A stretch of 64,000 nt of DNA from Ferruginibacter sp. (GCA_013141115.1 JABFRP010000003.1:558001-622000), one strand, 5' to 3'. Shown: positions 28,235 through 37,578, counted from the first letter of the stretch. Numbers and translations: made by a program. Notes: generated by a model from the sequence alone, not told the origin.

Positions 28235-29371
28235 ATGAAAAAGCTTTGCACTTTTTTTGCCATACTAATTATTGCAGCAACACATTCTTTTGCTCAAAAA
28301 AATAAATACACAATTATTGATGCTAAGGCTACAGCCGAAACCAAGGCTTTGTACGATAATTTAAATAAACTTTCAAAAAAATATATTTTGTTTGGTCATC
28401 AGCATGCCACCGAGTACGGGCATGGCTGGTATGGCGATGCCAACCGGTCGGATGTAAAATCGATTACCGGTTCTCATCCTGCAGTAATTGGTGTTGATTT
28501 CAGCGGCCTATCCGGCAGACCGGATAGTAGTATTGCCAAAGAAAAAGCAGCGTTGCAAAAAAATATTGCAGCAACTTATAACCGAGGCGGCGTAACAACA
28601 GTATCCTGGCATTTTAATAACCCGGTATCCGAACCTGTTTTTTATTTTAAAGATTCCGGTACAGCCGCCGCAGTAAAAAATATTATTCCCGGTGGTTCTC
28701 ATCATCAAAAGTATAAAGCTATATTATCCACCATTGCTGATGTTGCAAAATCAACAACAGGCAACGATGGTAAATTGGTGCCCATGATATTTCGTCCTTA
28801 TCACGAGTTTGATGGATATTGGTTTTGGTGGGGCAAACCTTATTGCAGTGTGCAAGAATTTAAAACCTTATGGCAATTTACCGTTAGTTATTTAAGAGAT
28901 AGTTTGCAGGTACACAATTTTATCTATGCATTTTCTCCTGATAATACCTTTGGTACAGCAGCGGAATATTTAGAACGCTATCCCGGAAATGACTTTGTAG
29001 ATATGGTAGGCGTAGATAATTATAATGATTTTGGCCGCTACGGAAAATATAATTTAGATTCTGGAATATTGAAACTTAAAATTGTATCCGACTTTGCAAA
29101 GAAAGCCGGTAAGCTGGCTGCATTTACCGAAACCGGTTTAGAATCTATACCCAACCGTACCTGGTGGACAGAAATACTATTAAAATCTTTGCAAGCAGAA
29201 AAGCTGAGACTGGCTTATGTTTTAGTATGGCGTAATGATGCAACAAGTGCCACCCATTATTATGCACCATTTCCCGGCCAGGTAAGCGAAGTGGATTTTA
29301 TAAAATTTTATAATGATCGGTATACTTTGTTTGAAAAGGATCTGAAAAATATATACCTACTTAAAAAATAG
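28235..29371 (+). CDS. GH26 beta-mannanase, second copy, exported
   Basis: The 378-residue protein has a signal peptide (MKKLCTFFAILIIAATHSFAQ). GH26 motifs are GHQHATEYG (about 54), TVSWHFNNP (about 122), acid/base Glu191 in FRPYHEFDGYWFWWG, LERYPGNDFVDMVGVDNY and nucleophile Glu299 in FTETGLE. It shares this framework with the enzyme at 10798 but differs in loops: ATEYGHGWYG in place of DDLAYGVNW. That suggests different subsites and perhaps a split between endo-action and mannobiose release. It is paired with the GH5 gene 6 bases downstream and may have its own promoter. Confidence 0.92.
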   Translation: MKKLCTFFAILIIAATHSFAQKNKYTIIDAKATAETKALYDNLNKLSKKYILFGHQHATEYGHGWYGDANRSDVKSITGSHPAVIGVDFSGLSGRPDSSIAKEKAALQKNIAATYNRGGVTTVSWHFNNPVSEPVFYFKDSGTAAAVKNIIPGGSHHQKYKAILSTIADVAKSTTGNDGKLVPMIFRPYHEFDGYWFWWGKPYCSVQEFKTLWQFTVSYLRDSLQVHNFIYAFSPDNTFGTAAEYLERYPGNDFVDMVGVDNYNDFGRYGKYNLDSGILKLKIVSDFAKKAGKLAAFTETGLESIPNRTWWTEILLKSLQAEKLRLAYVLVWRNDATSATHYYAPFPGQVSEVDFIKFYNDRYTLFEKDLKNIYLLKK

Positions 29372-29377
29372 TTCATC

Positions 29378-30340
29378 ATGAAAAGAAAAATACTTTTTAT
29401 CCTGTTGCTTTTAATAACCTGTTTTGCCATTGAAGCACAACCTGTAAAACAGCATGGACAATTAAAAGTTGTAGGTACCAGGCTGACAGATGAAAAAGGT
29501 AAGCCTGTTGCATTGCATGGTATGAGTTTTGGCTGGCACAATTTATGGCCAAGGTTTTATAATGCTGGTGCTGTAAAAGAACTGGTATCAAAATGGAAAT
29601 GTACTGTTGTAAGAGCATCAATGGGTATAGAAAATGTAAATGGAAAAGACGGCTATCTGCAATTGCCTGATTGGTCGAAACAAAAAATGAAAGTAGTAGT
29701 GGATGCTGCTATTAAGCAAGGTGTATATGTTATTATCGACTGGCACAGTCATAATATTCAACAAAAAGAAGCCGTAGAATTTTTTAAAGAAATGGCCACA
29801 ACTTACGGTAAGCATCCTAACATTATTTACGAAATATTTAATGAGCCCGATTACGAAACATGGCCCGAAGTAAAAGCCTACTCAGAAGCTGTGATAAAAG
29901 CCATCCGCAGTATAGACACCAATAATATTATTTTGGTGGGCAGCCCTAAATGGGATCAGGAAGTACAATTGCCCGCCGCAGACCCAATAAAAGGATACAG
30001 CAATTTAATGTACAGCATGCACTTTTACGCCGGCACACATAAACAATGGTTGCGTGACAGGTGCGATGAAGCAATGAAGAACGGCCTGCCCATTTTTGTT
30101 TCGGAGTGTGCAGGTATGGAAGCCAGTGGTGATGGGCCAATAGACCATAACGAGTGGAATAAATTTGTAAGCTGGATGGATGACAGGGGATTGAGTTGGG
30201 TGGCCTGGTCGGTATCTGATAAAGTAGAAACCTGTTCTGTATTAAATCCATCCGCCGCATCAACCGGCAAATGGAAAACAAAAGATGTAAAGGAGTGGGG
30301 TATCATTGCAAGAGAAGCATTAAAAAAACTGGCTAATTAA
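29378..30340 (+). CDS. GH5 endo-beta-glucanase-like enzyme, exported
   Basis: The 320-residue protein has a signal peptide (MKRKILFILLLLITCFAIEAQ). The barrel shows LHGMSFGWHNLWPRFYN, VIIDWHSH, acid/base Glu156 in YEIFNEPDYETW and nucleophile Glu243 in FVSECAGM. DWHSH and IFNEP are typical of subfamily GH5_2 endoglucanases. The nucleophile segment FVSECAGMEASGDG departs from their usual FVTEWG, which may reflect a different substrate. It could attack the mixed glucose-mannose backbone of glucomannan. It ends the + strand operon and converges on the oxidoreductase gene. The gap holds an AT-rich hairpin (TTTTACT-CTA-AGTAAAA, 30365-30381) that could be a weak shared terminator. Confidence 0.88.
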   Translation: MKRKILFILLLLITCFAIEAQPVKQHGQLKVVGTRLTDEKGKPVALHGMSFGWHNLWPRFYNAGAVKELVSKWKCTVVRASMGIENVNGKDGYLQLPDWSKQKMKVVVDAAIKQGVYVIIDWHSHNIQQKEAVEFFKEMATTYGKHPNIIYEIFNEPDYETWPEVKAYSEAVIKAIRSIDTNNIILVGSPKWDQEVQLPAADPIKGYSNLMYSMHFYAGTHKQWLRDRCDEAMKNGLPIFVSECAGMEASGDGPIDHNEWNKFVSWMDDRGLSWVAWSVSDKVETCSVLNPSAASTGKWKTKDVKEWGIIAREALKKLAN

Positions 30341-30419
30341 TTATTCAATAGCATAATAGGAGTGTTTTACTCTAAGTAAAAAAGATCGTAAATCCTAACC
30401 CTGATAGTTTGCGTGATCA

Positions 30420-31544
30420 TTATAATTTCAAGTTTACTTTTTTGCCCGATTTTACCGCAGCATAAATACCATCAATAATTTTCATGTCTTTTACACCTTC
30501 TTCGCCATCTACTGCAACAACAGGTTGTTTACCTTCCAGAATTATTGCTGCCATTTCATCCATCTGCACGGTTTGGTGTGTTTTATGTTCCTGCGTTAAT
30601 TCTCCTTTATTGGTTCTGCCTTTTATTGGGCCGTACCCTGTGGAAGGTTGCATTTCTGCAAATCCTTTTTCAGCGTTTAAATAAAATTTATCTAACCCAT
30701 TCATCGCATAAGTAGATAAACAAGAAGCTGCTGCACCACTGGCAAAACCAAATTGAAATTGAATAGTTTCATCTACGCCTTCCTTAAATTTTACGTTATC
30801 TGTTTTTGTTTCCTGTGCAGTTACCCATATTGGATCTTCGCCTACCATATAGCGGGCACCATTTATAGCATAGATACCAATATCCATTAACGATCCGCCG
30901 CCGGCCAGTTGCTTATTCAAACGCCATTGTGTGGGGTCGCCAATTCTAAAACCGGTTAAACCCTGGAAGAACATTATTTTTCCAAGCTCTCCTGCATTTC
31001 TCATACGGATGACCTCTAATGTTTTTGGTTCAAAATGCATACGGTAACCGATCAATAATTTTACATTGGCTTTTTTACAAGCCGCAACCATTTGTTCTCC
31101 TTCTTTTGCATTTAATGCCATAGGCTTTTCGCAGATAACATGTTTACCTGCCTGTGCTACTCTTATAGTTTGATCTTTGTGTAAGGAGTTGGGCGTAATG
31201 ATATACACGGCATCTATATAAGGATTGTTTTTTATGGCATCAAAATTTTCGTAGTTGTAACAATTCTTCTCCGGTATATTATATTTTGTTTGCCACGCAG
31301 TTAGTTTAGCCGGCGTGCCGCTAATAGCACCCACTAATTTTACTTTGGTACAGGCTTGTATGGCATCGGCCACACGTGTACCATAACTGCCCAGGCCCAT
31401 AATAGCTACTCTTAACACCGGGCCATCATAAAAAAAATCATTTACCCTGTCATCAAAAGATGCGGTGCTTTGTTTTGATAACAGCGGTACAGCAATAAAA
31501 GATGCAGTAAGTTTCTGTAAAAAATTACGACGTGAATTATTCAT
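30420..31544 (-). CDS. Tat-exported glucose-fructose-oxidoreductase-like enzyme (Gfo/Idh/MocA)
   Basis: The 374-residue protein has a twin-arginine signal (NNSRRNFLQKLTASF). The Rossmann fold shows VAIMGLGSYGTRVADAI (about 47-63) and the catalytic CEKPMALN (about 138). The C-terminal domain contains GGSLMDIGIYAINGARYMVGE, split here over residues about 215-236. That last segment is strikingly like Zymomonas GFOR, a periplasmic Tat enzyme with tightly bound NADP that oxidises one aldose to its lactone while reducing another sugar. Tyr replaces the His of many dehydrogenases of the family, as in GFOR. It is the last gene of a minus-strand sugar-acid operon. Its role as the entry oxidase is inferred. 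Confidence 0.82.
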   Translation of the reverse strand: MNNSRRNFLQKLTASFIAVPLLSKQSTASFDDRVNDFFYDGPVLRVAIMGLGSYGTRVADAIQACTKVKLVGAISGTPAKLTAWQTKYNIPEKNCYNYENFDAIKNNPYIDAVYIITPNSLHKDQTIRVAQAGKHVICEKPMALNAKEGEQMVAACKKANVKLLIGYRMHFEPKTLEVIRMRNAGELGKIMFFQGLTGFRIGDPTQWRLNKQLAGGGSLMDIGIYAINGARYMVGEDPIWVTAQETKTDNVKFKEGVDETIQFQFGFASGAAASCLSTYAMNGLDKFYLNAEKGFAEMQPSTGYGPIKGRTNKGELTQEHKTHQTVQMDEMAAIILEGKQPVVAVDGEEGVKDMKIIDGIYAAVKSGKKVNLKL

Positions 31545-31597
31545 AATAAAATTTTTAAGTTGAATAGTAATATTAAGAATACTGAATGTTTTATTTT

Positions 31598-32872
31598 TTA
31601 TACAAAGAATGGTATACCCGGTATGGCATATTTTTTCATTGCATCTTCATTGATCTCTACACCGATGCCTGGTTTCTCCGACAGTGTGATAAAACTATTT
31701 TTTACCCACTCCCCATCATAATGAACAATTTCTTTAAACATTGGATCGGTATGAAAATAGGATTGCCATTCTAAAATTAAAAAATTAGGTACTGATGCAC
31801 AAACATGTGCAGATGCCATAGCACCTAAAAACGATGCTACCATGTGCGGAGCAAAAGGTACGTAATATAAATTGGCCAAATTAGCAATGCGCTGCCCTTC
31901 TCCCAATCCACCTGCTTTTTGCAGGTCGGGCATTACAATATCTACAGCACCTATCTCCAGCAATCTTCTAAAGCCATATGCCAGGTAATGATTTTCGCCA
32001 GCACATATTGGTGTGCTGGTTGATTCGGTAATTAATTTATACGCTTCCGGATTTTCTGCAGGTATTGGCTCTTCCAGCCACATCAGGTTTAGATGTTCCA
32101 GCCGTTTTGCAACAGCCTGCCCGGTAACTGCATCATATCTTCCATGCATGTCAACACATATGTCAATGTTTGGGCCCACAGCTTCACGGGCCGCTGTCAT
32201 CTGGTCCACCATGCGTTGCAATTCGGCAGGGCTTGCTGTCCAGTTATACGCATCGTACTTACCGGGATCTCTGGCCTGGTCCAGGTCAAATTTAATAGCA
32301 TTGAATCCCATTTGTTTTGATTTTAACGCAGCCTCTGCAAAATCTTTTGGCTGTGGCAAATTGCGTTGATACAAAGCCGTGTCGCAATACACCCTTATCT
32401 TATCCCTAAACTTTCCACCCAGTAATTGATATACCGGTACATTTAATGCCTTACCTGCAATATCCCATAAGGCTGTTTCTATTGCAGAAAGCACTGCTAC
32501 ATACATGCCGGATTGTGCGCCCTGGAAAAAACCACTCTTACGAATATCTTCAAACAAACGATGCACATTCAATGGATTTTTTCCTTTTATCCTTGCTTCA
32601 AAATTTTTTACTAAATGATAAGTGCCGGGTATGGCATCCACACCTTCACCGCAACCCCATATATCCTGGTTGGTAAATACTTTTACAAACAGGCTGCCTT
32701 TTATATAACCACATTTTACTTCAGTTATTTTAAGATCGGTAGGGGAAGATGATTTTGGCGTTTTATCAATTGCAGTTTGGTAACCCATACCAAAAGTTGA
32801 TAAGGAAGCAAATGGCGTTACCGCAGCAGCTATCGCCGCTTTGCTTATAAAATTTCTTCTTGAATTGGTCAT
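31598..32872 (-). CDS. Tat-exported enolase-superfamily acid-sugar dehydratase (galactonate dehydratase-like), copy 1
   Basis: The 424-residue protein has a Tat signal (TNSRRNFISKAAIAAA). The mandelate-racemase N-terminal capping domain is at about 45-165 and the barrel after it. Metal ligands and catalytic residues are visible: KFDLD (about 197), Asp in DMHGRYD (about 242), Glu in WLEEPIP (about 268), Glu in CAGENHY (about 294) and His in FAPHMV (about 344). This set is that of aldonate dehydratases, which turn an aldonic acid into a 2-keto-3-deoxy acid with Mg2+. An exported member is unusual. It is encoded just after an exported RraA-like protein; the same pairing recurs at 35063-37548. 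Confidence 0.82.
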   Translation of the reverse strand: MTNSRRNFISKAAIAAAVTPFASLSTFGMGYQTAIDKTPKSSSPTDLKITEVKCGYIKGSLFVKVFTNQDIWGCGEGVDAIPGTYHLVKNFEARIKGKNPLNVHRLFEDIRKSGFFQGAQSGMYVAVLSAIETALWDIAGKALNVPVYQLLGGKFRDKIRVYCDTALYQRNLPQPKDFAEAALKSKQMGFNAIKFDLDQARDPGKYDAYNWTASPAELQRMVDQMTAAREAVGPNIDICVDMHGRYDAVTGQAVAKRLEHLNLMWLEEPIPAENPEAYKLITESTSTPICAGENHYLAYGFRRLLEIGAVDIVMPDLQKAGGLGEGQRIANLANLYYVPFAPHMVASFLGAMASAHVCASVPNFLILEWQSYFHTDPMFKEIVHYDGEWVKNSFITLSEKPGIGVEINEDAMKKYAIPGIPFFV

Positions 32873-32902
32873 TGTAAATATTTTTAAAATGAGTTTATTT
32901 TT

Positions 32903-33847
32903 TTACCAGGTACGTTCTTTTAAATATTCCTGCACCTGTTCTTTTGGTACCGGTAATTCATTGATATGATCATTCAACCATTTGGAAAAATCTTTTTCAA
33001 TGGCATCGGTCCAGCGGGTATCTATTTGCCCGGCAGTGTAGGTGCCTTCTCTTAAACGCTGGTGGCCAAACATATCTCTTAGTCTTACGATCTCGGATGT
33101 CTTCACTACTTTTTCTGCAAGATGCGGCGGAATAAAAGTTACCACACCCATCTTACCCAATACAATATCGCCGGGCATTACAGTTACTGTTCGTATACGT
33201 GTAGGTTGATTGATACCAACGATCATCGTGTTCAGATCTCCCGGTGGATTATGATAGGATGGATCGTAACTGGTATAGTAAGAAGTGAAGCTGCCAATTT
33301 CTTTTAAGCCTTCCACATCTCTTAATGCACCATCGTATACAATGCCATTTCCTGTTTTAGCATAAATAGCATTGCCTACATTATCGCCAATGGTTGGGCC
33401 ATTGCGGTGTGCACCAAACTGGTCGGCAACATATACATCGCCTTTTACCAAAAGATCAACTGCCCAGGTATTTTGCCCACGCTTGCCCATTTTTTTTCCT
33501 GCTGTATCTATGGCGCCCCAAACATCGGGCCTTGCCGGCATAAACGTAGCTGTTACTGCACGGCCTGTTAAAACGCTATCCGGGTTTATTTGCATCCATC
33601 CTTCCGCTACCTGGTAAGCATAGCCGGCATTCTTCATTACAGCCCAGGCTTCTTCCACGCTAACGGACTTCATGCGTTTTAAAATATTATCCGGTACTTT
33701 AGGCCTGCCATCGGCAAAGCGCTCGCCTTTCCATGCTGGGGTTAAGGCTACCAGTTGTTCTTTTGAAATTTGTACCTGCTGACTTTTTATTTGCATACAA
33801 CAGGCAAGCAGTATAAACACAATAAGTAAGGAGTTTAATTTTTTCAT
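32903..33847 (-). CDS. Exported RraA-like protein (HMG/CHA-aldolase fold), copy 1
   Basis: The 314-residue protein has a Sec signal peptide (MKKLNSLLIVFILLACCMQIKSQ). The RraA-like domain lies at about 60-270, with GDNVGNAIYAKTGNG (about 152) and VYDGALRDVEGL (about 169). The Arg-Asp of that last motif is the metal and substrate site of the HMG/CHA pyruvate aldolases. Such proteins are often annotated as demethylmenaquinone methyltransferase, which I do not accept. Extensions at both ends (PAWKGERFADGRPKVPD and a C-terminal W-K-D-like tail) are shared with the copy at 36622. An aldolase splitting the 2-keto-3-deoxy acid of the partner dehydratase into pyruvate and an aldehyde is my inference. 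Confidence 0.75.
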   Translation of the reverse strand: MKKLNSLLIVFILLACCMQIKSQQVQISKEQLVALTPAWKGERFADGRPKVPDNILKRMKSVSVEEAWAVMKNAGYAYQVAEGWMQINPDSVLTGRAVTATFMPARPDVWGAIDTAGKKMGKRGQNTWAVDLLVKGDVYVADQFGAHRNGPTIGDNVGNAIYAKTGNGIVYDGALRDVEGLKEIGSFTSYYTSYDPSYHNPPGDLNTMIVGINQPTRIRTVTVMPGDIVLGKMGVVTFIPPHLAEKVVKTSEIVRLRDMFGHQRLREGTYTAGQIDTRWTDAIEKDFSKWLNDHINELPVPKEQVQEYLKERTW

Positions 33848-33874
33848 ATAACAAGTCTTTTGATAAGGAATATT

Positions 33875-34981
33875 TTATTTGTGTACAATTTCATCTGTGT
33901 ATTCTTTAGGCAAACGATTGTGCCACCAGCTTGCCAATGCAGAGCCTGTTATATTCATCAGTGGCCCAAATACGGCTGCCGCTAAGCCAACCGTAGCTAT
34001 CTTTCCCATTTCTTTTGCAATGCCTGATGCAAGTCCTGCGTTTTGCATACCTACTTCAATGGCAATGGTGCGGCAATCTCTTTCGGGCATTTTAAATAAG
34101 CGGCCACTCCAGTAGCCCAGTAAATAGCCAAAGCAATTATGCACCAATGCTACTACGATTAAAAGGGCACCTATTTTCAAAAGGCTTTCTCTTCCTGCAG
34201 CTGTAATGATGGTAATGATCAATGCAATGCTTAACATGGATACATAAGGCATCGCTTTATCCAGCCATTTTGATCGGCCACTTAACAGTTTATTAAAAAT
34301 TAATCCAGCACCTATTGGAATAATGATCATTTTAAAAATATCCCACATCATTTTCATTACTTCAATTTCAATTAAGGCACCTGCAAAAAGTTTCATCAGC
34401 AACGGTGTTACAAAAGGTGCAATAAGCGTAGTAATAGAAGTGATGGTGATGGATAAAGCGAGGTTGGCTTTGGATAAGTATGCCATTACATTAGAGGCAA
34501 GGCCGCTGGGCGAACAACCAATAAGAATGATACCTGCCGCAATTTCTGCCGGAAAATTAGTGAGGCTTGCGAGTGCAAAACCCAATAATGGCATTATAAT
34601 AAACTGGCTCATTACACCAATCACCACACCTTTTGGCGATTTAATAACAGCGGCAAAATCATTTACACTCATAGAAGCACCCATGCCAAACATCAGCAAC
34701 TGGATTAATGGAATGATCAAACTGCTTAATTTAAAATTGCCCCATTGTAAAAAATATTCAGGATGAAACATAGCCAATGTAACAGCAGCAAAAATTATTA
34801 CAGTAAATGACAAACCTTTTAATGCTCTATTATACCGGAAGGTAAGGGAAAGGCTTACAAAGAAAAAAGTAAGCGACCAGCCAGCCAGGTCAATTTTTTC
34901 TGATGCCCAAAAAACAGCAGATAAAAAAATACACAAAACAGCAAGGCTGTAAAAAATGACAGAACGTTTTTTTGACGTCAT
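33875..34981 (-). CDS. BASS-family sodium symporter
   Basis: The 368-residue membrane protein has about ten helices and the bile acid:sodium symporter family pattern. Features include GMGASMSVNDF (about 97), ILIGCSPSGLASNVMAYLSKAN (about 152-173, given here as the family's third-helix region) and EVGMQNAGLASGIA (about 310). Bacterial and plastid members move organic acids such as pyruvate or pantoate with sodium, not only bile acids. It lies between the two dehydratase/RraA pairs, so uptake of pyruvate or another keto acid made outside the cytoplasm is a reasonable inference. Export or aldonate uptake are alternatives. Confidence 0.85.
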   Translation of the reverse strand: MTSKKRSVIFYSLAVLCIFLSAVFWASEKIDLAGWSLTFFFVSLSLTFRYNRALKGLSFTVIIFAAVTLAMFHPEYFLQWGNFKLSSLIIPLIQLLMFGMGASMSVNDFAAVIKSPKGVVIGVMSQFIIMPLLGFALASLTNFPAEIAAGIILIGCSPSGLASNVMAYLSKANLALSITITSITTLIAPFVTPLLMKLFAGALIEIEVMKMMWDIFKMIIIPIGAGLIFNKLLSGRSKWLDKAMPYVSMLSIALIITIITAAGRESLLKIGALLIVVALVHNCFGYLLGYWSGRLFKMPERDCRTIAIEVGMQNAGLASGIAKEMGKIATVGLAAAVFGPLMNITGSALASWWHNRLPKEYTDEIVHK

Positions 34982-35062
34982 ATTCTAAATGGTATTTGAC
35001 TGTTACTTGAAATGGAAAATGATAGCAGGAAAGTTTACAATTAAACTTCCCTGCTGTATTGT

Positions 35063-36559
35063 TTAACTGAATATTCTGTCATGAGAACGCTTTTCGTTCC
35101 ACTGCATAGTAGGTTCAAAATAACTTTTATCAGATGGGTGTAAATGTTGTTTCAGCACTTCTTCGTTTAATTCAATACCTAAGCCCGGTGCAGTTAATGG
35201 GAGGTTTGCAAATCCTTTGGTGATCAATTTTCTGCCATCCGTTGTCTTTACTAAACTTTCCCACCAGGGTACATCTACCGAGTGATGCTCCAATGCTAAA
35301 AAGTTTTGTGTGGCGGCTGCACAATGTACGTTTGCCATAAAAGAAACTGGTGTGCCGGCCTGATGCATTGCCATGGCTATACCATATTCTTCGGCATAAT
35401 CACCAATTCTTTTTGTTTCTAACAATCCCCCGGAAGAGGCTAAGTCCGGATGAACAATATCCACTGCACGTTCATCTATCAGCGGTTTAAAATATTTCAG
35501 CAAATAAATATCCTCGCCGGTAAGTGTAGGTGTTTCTAAAGCGTCTGTCAATCTTTTCCATTGTTCTGTGTATTCCCAGGATACAATATCTTCCAACCAT
35601 GCTAAACGATATTTTTCCAGTACTCTTCCTAAACGTATACCATTGTTATAATCAAAATGTCCATAGTGATCGGTAGAGAGTGGAATTTCATACCCCACCA
35701 TGCTTCTTACATTTTCTACCACTTTTTGTAATTCTTCCAGTCCTTTATCGGTTATTTGTATTTGTGTAAAAGGATGCTGCGTATTACCGTACGACATGTA
35801 ATTACTCTGATCGCCCCATTGCGCCAGGTTGCCCTGTGCATTTTGCCAGAATTTATTATTCACTAAAGTATCTGGTATGCCTTTTAATTCGCCGATGGAA
35901 ACATCCATCTTCAGCCAGGTATAACCCTGCTCTTCTGTGCGGTACTTAATTAATTTTTTTTGTTCCTCCGGAGAAGATGATTCTGGGGTGTCGGCATACA
36001 TTCTTATACTATCACGATACCTGCCGCCCAACAATTGCCAGCAGGGTACATTATAAGCTTTGCCACAAATATCCCATAGCGCCATTTCCACAGCACATAC
36101 GCCGCCTGCCTGCCGGGCCTGCCCGCCAAACTGTTTTATCGATTTAAATATTTGTTCTACGTTGCAGGGATTTCGTCCTAACAAACGGCTTTTCAGCATC
36201 AGCGCATAGCGTACATCACCGGCATCTCTTACTTCTCCTAATCCATAAATGCCCTGGTTGGTATCAATACGAATTATTGCAGTGCCGCCCATTACTGCTG
36301 TAAGGCAGTAGCGCATATCTGTTATTTTTAAATCTGATGGACTGGAAAAGCGACTAACCTTTTGCGTACTCTGTGCAATAAGATCTTCAACAGGTGAAAA
36401 AGCAAGAGCACTGCCAAATGCAATGCCACCCATGGTTGCTTTTTTAAAAAAAGAACGGCGGCTGTTTTCCTGTTGATGTTCTTTATTATTTATTTCTTCT
36501 GTATTGATGTCATTGTCTTTTAAACCCAGCTTAGCTAAATATTTTTGTGAGGGAGTCAT
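35063..36559 (-). CDS. Tat-exported enolase-superfamily dehydratase, copy 2
   Basis: The 498-residue protein has a long N-terminal leader before the Tat motif (QENSRRSFFKKATMGGIAFG at residues about 30-49), so the leader is about 65 residues. A downstream start is not needed, because the Arg pair lies well inside. Capping and barrel domains follow, with WLKMDVS (about 212), Asp in STDHYGHFD (about 300), Glu in WLEDI (about 327), Glu in TGEDIYLL (about 351) and His in AMHQAGTP (about 400). An insert of about 45 residues after WLKMD (about 220-265) distinguishes it from copy 1. It is likely an aldonate or related acid-sugar dehydratase with a different substrate from copy 1. Confidence 0.8.
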   Translation of the reverse strand: MTPSQKYLAKLGLKDNDINTEEINNKEHQQENSRRSFFKKATMGGIAFGSALAFSPVEDLIAQSTQKVSRFSSPSDLKITDMRYCLTAVMGGTAIIRIDTNQGIYGLGEVRDAGDVRYALMLKSRLLGRNPCNVEQIFKSIKQFGGQARQAGGVCAVEMALWDICGKAYNVPCWQLLGGRYRDSIRMYADTPESSSPEEQKKLIKYRTEEQGYTWLKMDVSIGELKGIPDTLVNNKFWQNAQGNLAQWGDQSNYMSYGNTQHPFTQIQITDKGLEELQKVVENVRSMVGYEIPLSTDHYGHFDYNNGIRLGRVLEKYRLAWLEDIVSWEYTEQWKRLTDALETPTLTGEDIYLLKYFKPLIDERAVDIVHPDLASSGGLLETKRIGDYAEEYGIAMAMHQAGTPVSFMANVHCAAATQNFLALEHHSVDVPWWESLVKTTDGRKLITKGFANLPLTAPGLGIELNEEVLKQHLHPSDKSYFEPTMQWNEKRSHDRIFS

Positions 36560-36621
36560 AAGAAAAATTTTAAGTGTTGAGTTTTGAGTTACAAGTATGA
36601 TTGGTTGGTACTAAGTATTTC

Positions 36622-37548
36622 TTACCAGGTTCTGTCTTTCATATACTGATCCAGTTCCTGCTTGCTCATAGGAAGTTTGCCGGGATTGTCATCAATCCAT
36701 TTTAAAAAATCTTTTTTTATTTCATCGGTCCATTGAGTATCTATTTGTCCGGGTGTATATTTCCCTTCACGTAAACGTTGATGCCCAAAAGCATCTCTTA
36801 ATGCAATGAATTCGGCATTCAGTACTACTTCTTCCAAAAGATGCGCAGGAATAAATACCACGCCATTCTTTTTTGCCAGTACGACATCGCCGGGTAAAAC
36901 CGTTGCCCGGCCAATACGTATAGGTACATTAATACCACCCAGCATCATTTGTTGAATGTAAGAAGGATCGTTACCTTTTGTCCATGCATTAAAGCCTTTT
37001 ATTTCTTCCAGTCCTTCCACATCTCTTACCGAACCATAAAAAATTACACCACGCAATGATTTTGCATAAATGGCATTGCCAAGGTTATCGCCGATGAGTG
37101 TGCCATCAACAATTTTTCCATAGCTGTCTGCCACATATATATCACCATTCTTCAGTACATCAATAGGCCACGAATTGGTAGCGCCAATGCGGCCTTCAGC
37201 TTTGCCTTTATCTTTTATTATTTTATCCATATCGGGCCGCAGCGGAAGATATTGTGCAGTCACTACTCTTCCTGTCATGGCCGAGTCGTCATGCATCACC
37301 ATCCAATCGCCTTCAAATTGGTTTTGATAACCTTTGTTACGCAGTATGCCCCAGGCTTCCTCCAGGTGAACAGATTTTAAGCGTTCCAGTAATTTATCAG
37401 GCACTTTAGGCCTGCCATCGGCAAATCTTTCGCCTTTCCATTCCGGAGTATATGCTTTTATTTGTTCGGGAGTTGGCGTTACCTGTTGTGCAGTGCATTG
37501 CACTGTTATTGATAATGCCAGAAAAAAGACCATGCTAAGTTTTTTCAT
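36622..37548 (-). CDS. Exported RraA-like protein, copy 2
   Basis: The 308-residue protein has a Sec signal peptide (MKKLSMVFFLALSITVQCTAQ). It is a clear paralogue of the protein at 32903: WKGERFADGRPKVPD, EEAWGILRNKGY, GDNLGNAIYAKS, SVRDVEGLEEI, FGHQRLREGKYTPGQIDTQW (the last 20 residues shared in pattern). The Arg-Asp metal-site motif is kept, but the residues before it differ (FYGSVRD against YDGALRD). Paired with the enolase-superfamily gene that follows it in the operon. I infer a pyruvate-type aldolase in the periplasm; a binding or regulatory role cannot be excluded. Confidence 0.75.
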   Translation of the reverse strand: MKKLSMVFFLALSITVQCTAQQVTPTPEQIKAYTPEWKGERFADGRPKVPDKLLERLKSVHLEEAWGILRNKGYQNQFEGDWMVMHDDSAMTGRVVTAQYLPLRPDMDKIIKDKGKAEGRIGATNSWPIDVLKNGDIYVADSYGKIVDGTLIGDNLGNAIYAKSLRGVIFYGSVRDVEGLEEIKGFNAWTKGNDPSYIQQMMLGGINVPIRIGRATVLPGDVVLAKKNGVVFIPAHLLEEVVLNAEFIALRDAFGHQRLREGKYTPGQIDTQWTDEIKKDFLKWIDDNPGKLPMSKQELDQYMKDRTW

Positions 37549-37578
37549 ATTGCAATCGTTTTGTGTTGCTGGTTGATT

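Noticed and set aside
30365..30381. Strong bidirectional terminator between convergent operons
   Set aside because: The TTTTACT-CTA-AGTAAAA hairpin is AT-rich and no T run follows on either strand, so only a weak mention is justified.
32903..33847. Demethylmenaquinone methyltransferase (MenG) function for the RraA-like proteins
   Set aside because: The RraA fold is not a methyltransferase, no SAM-binding motif is seen, and both proteins carry export signals.
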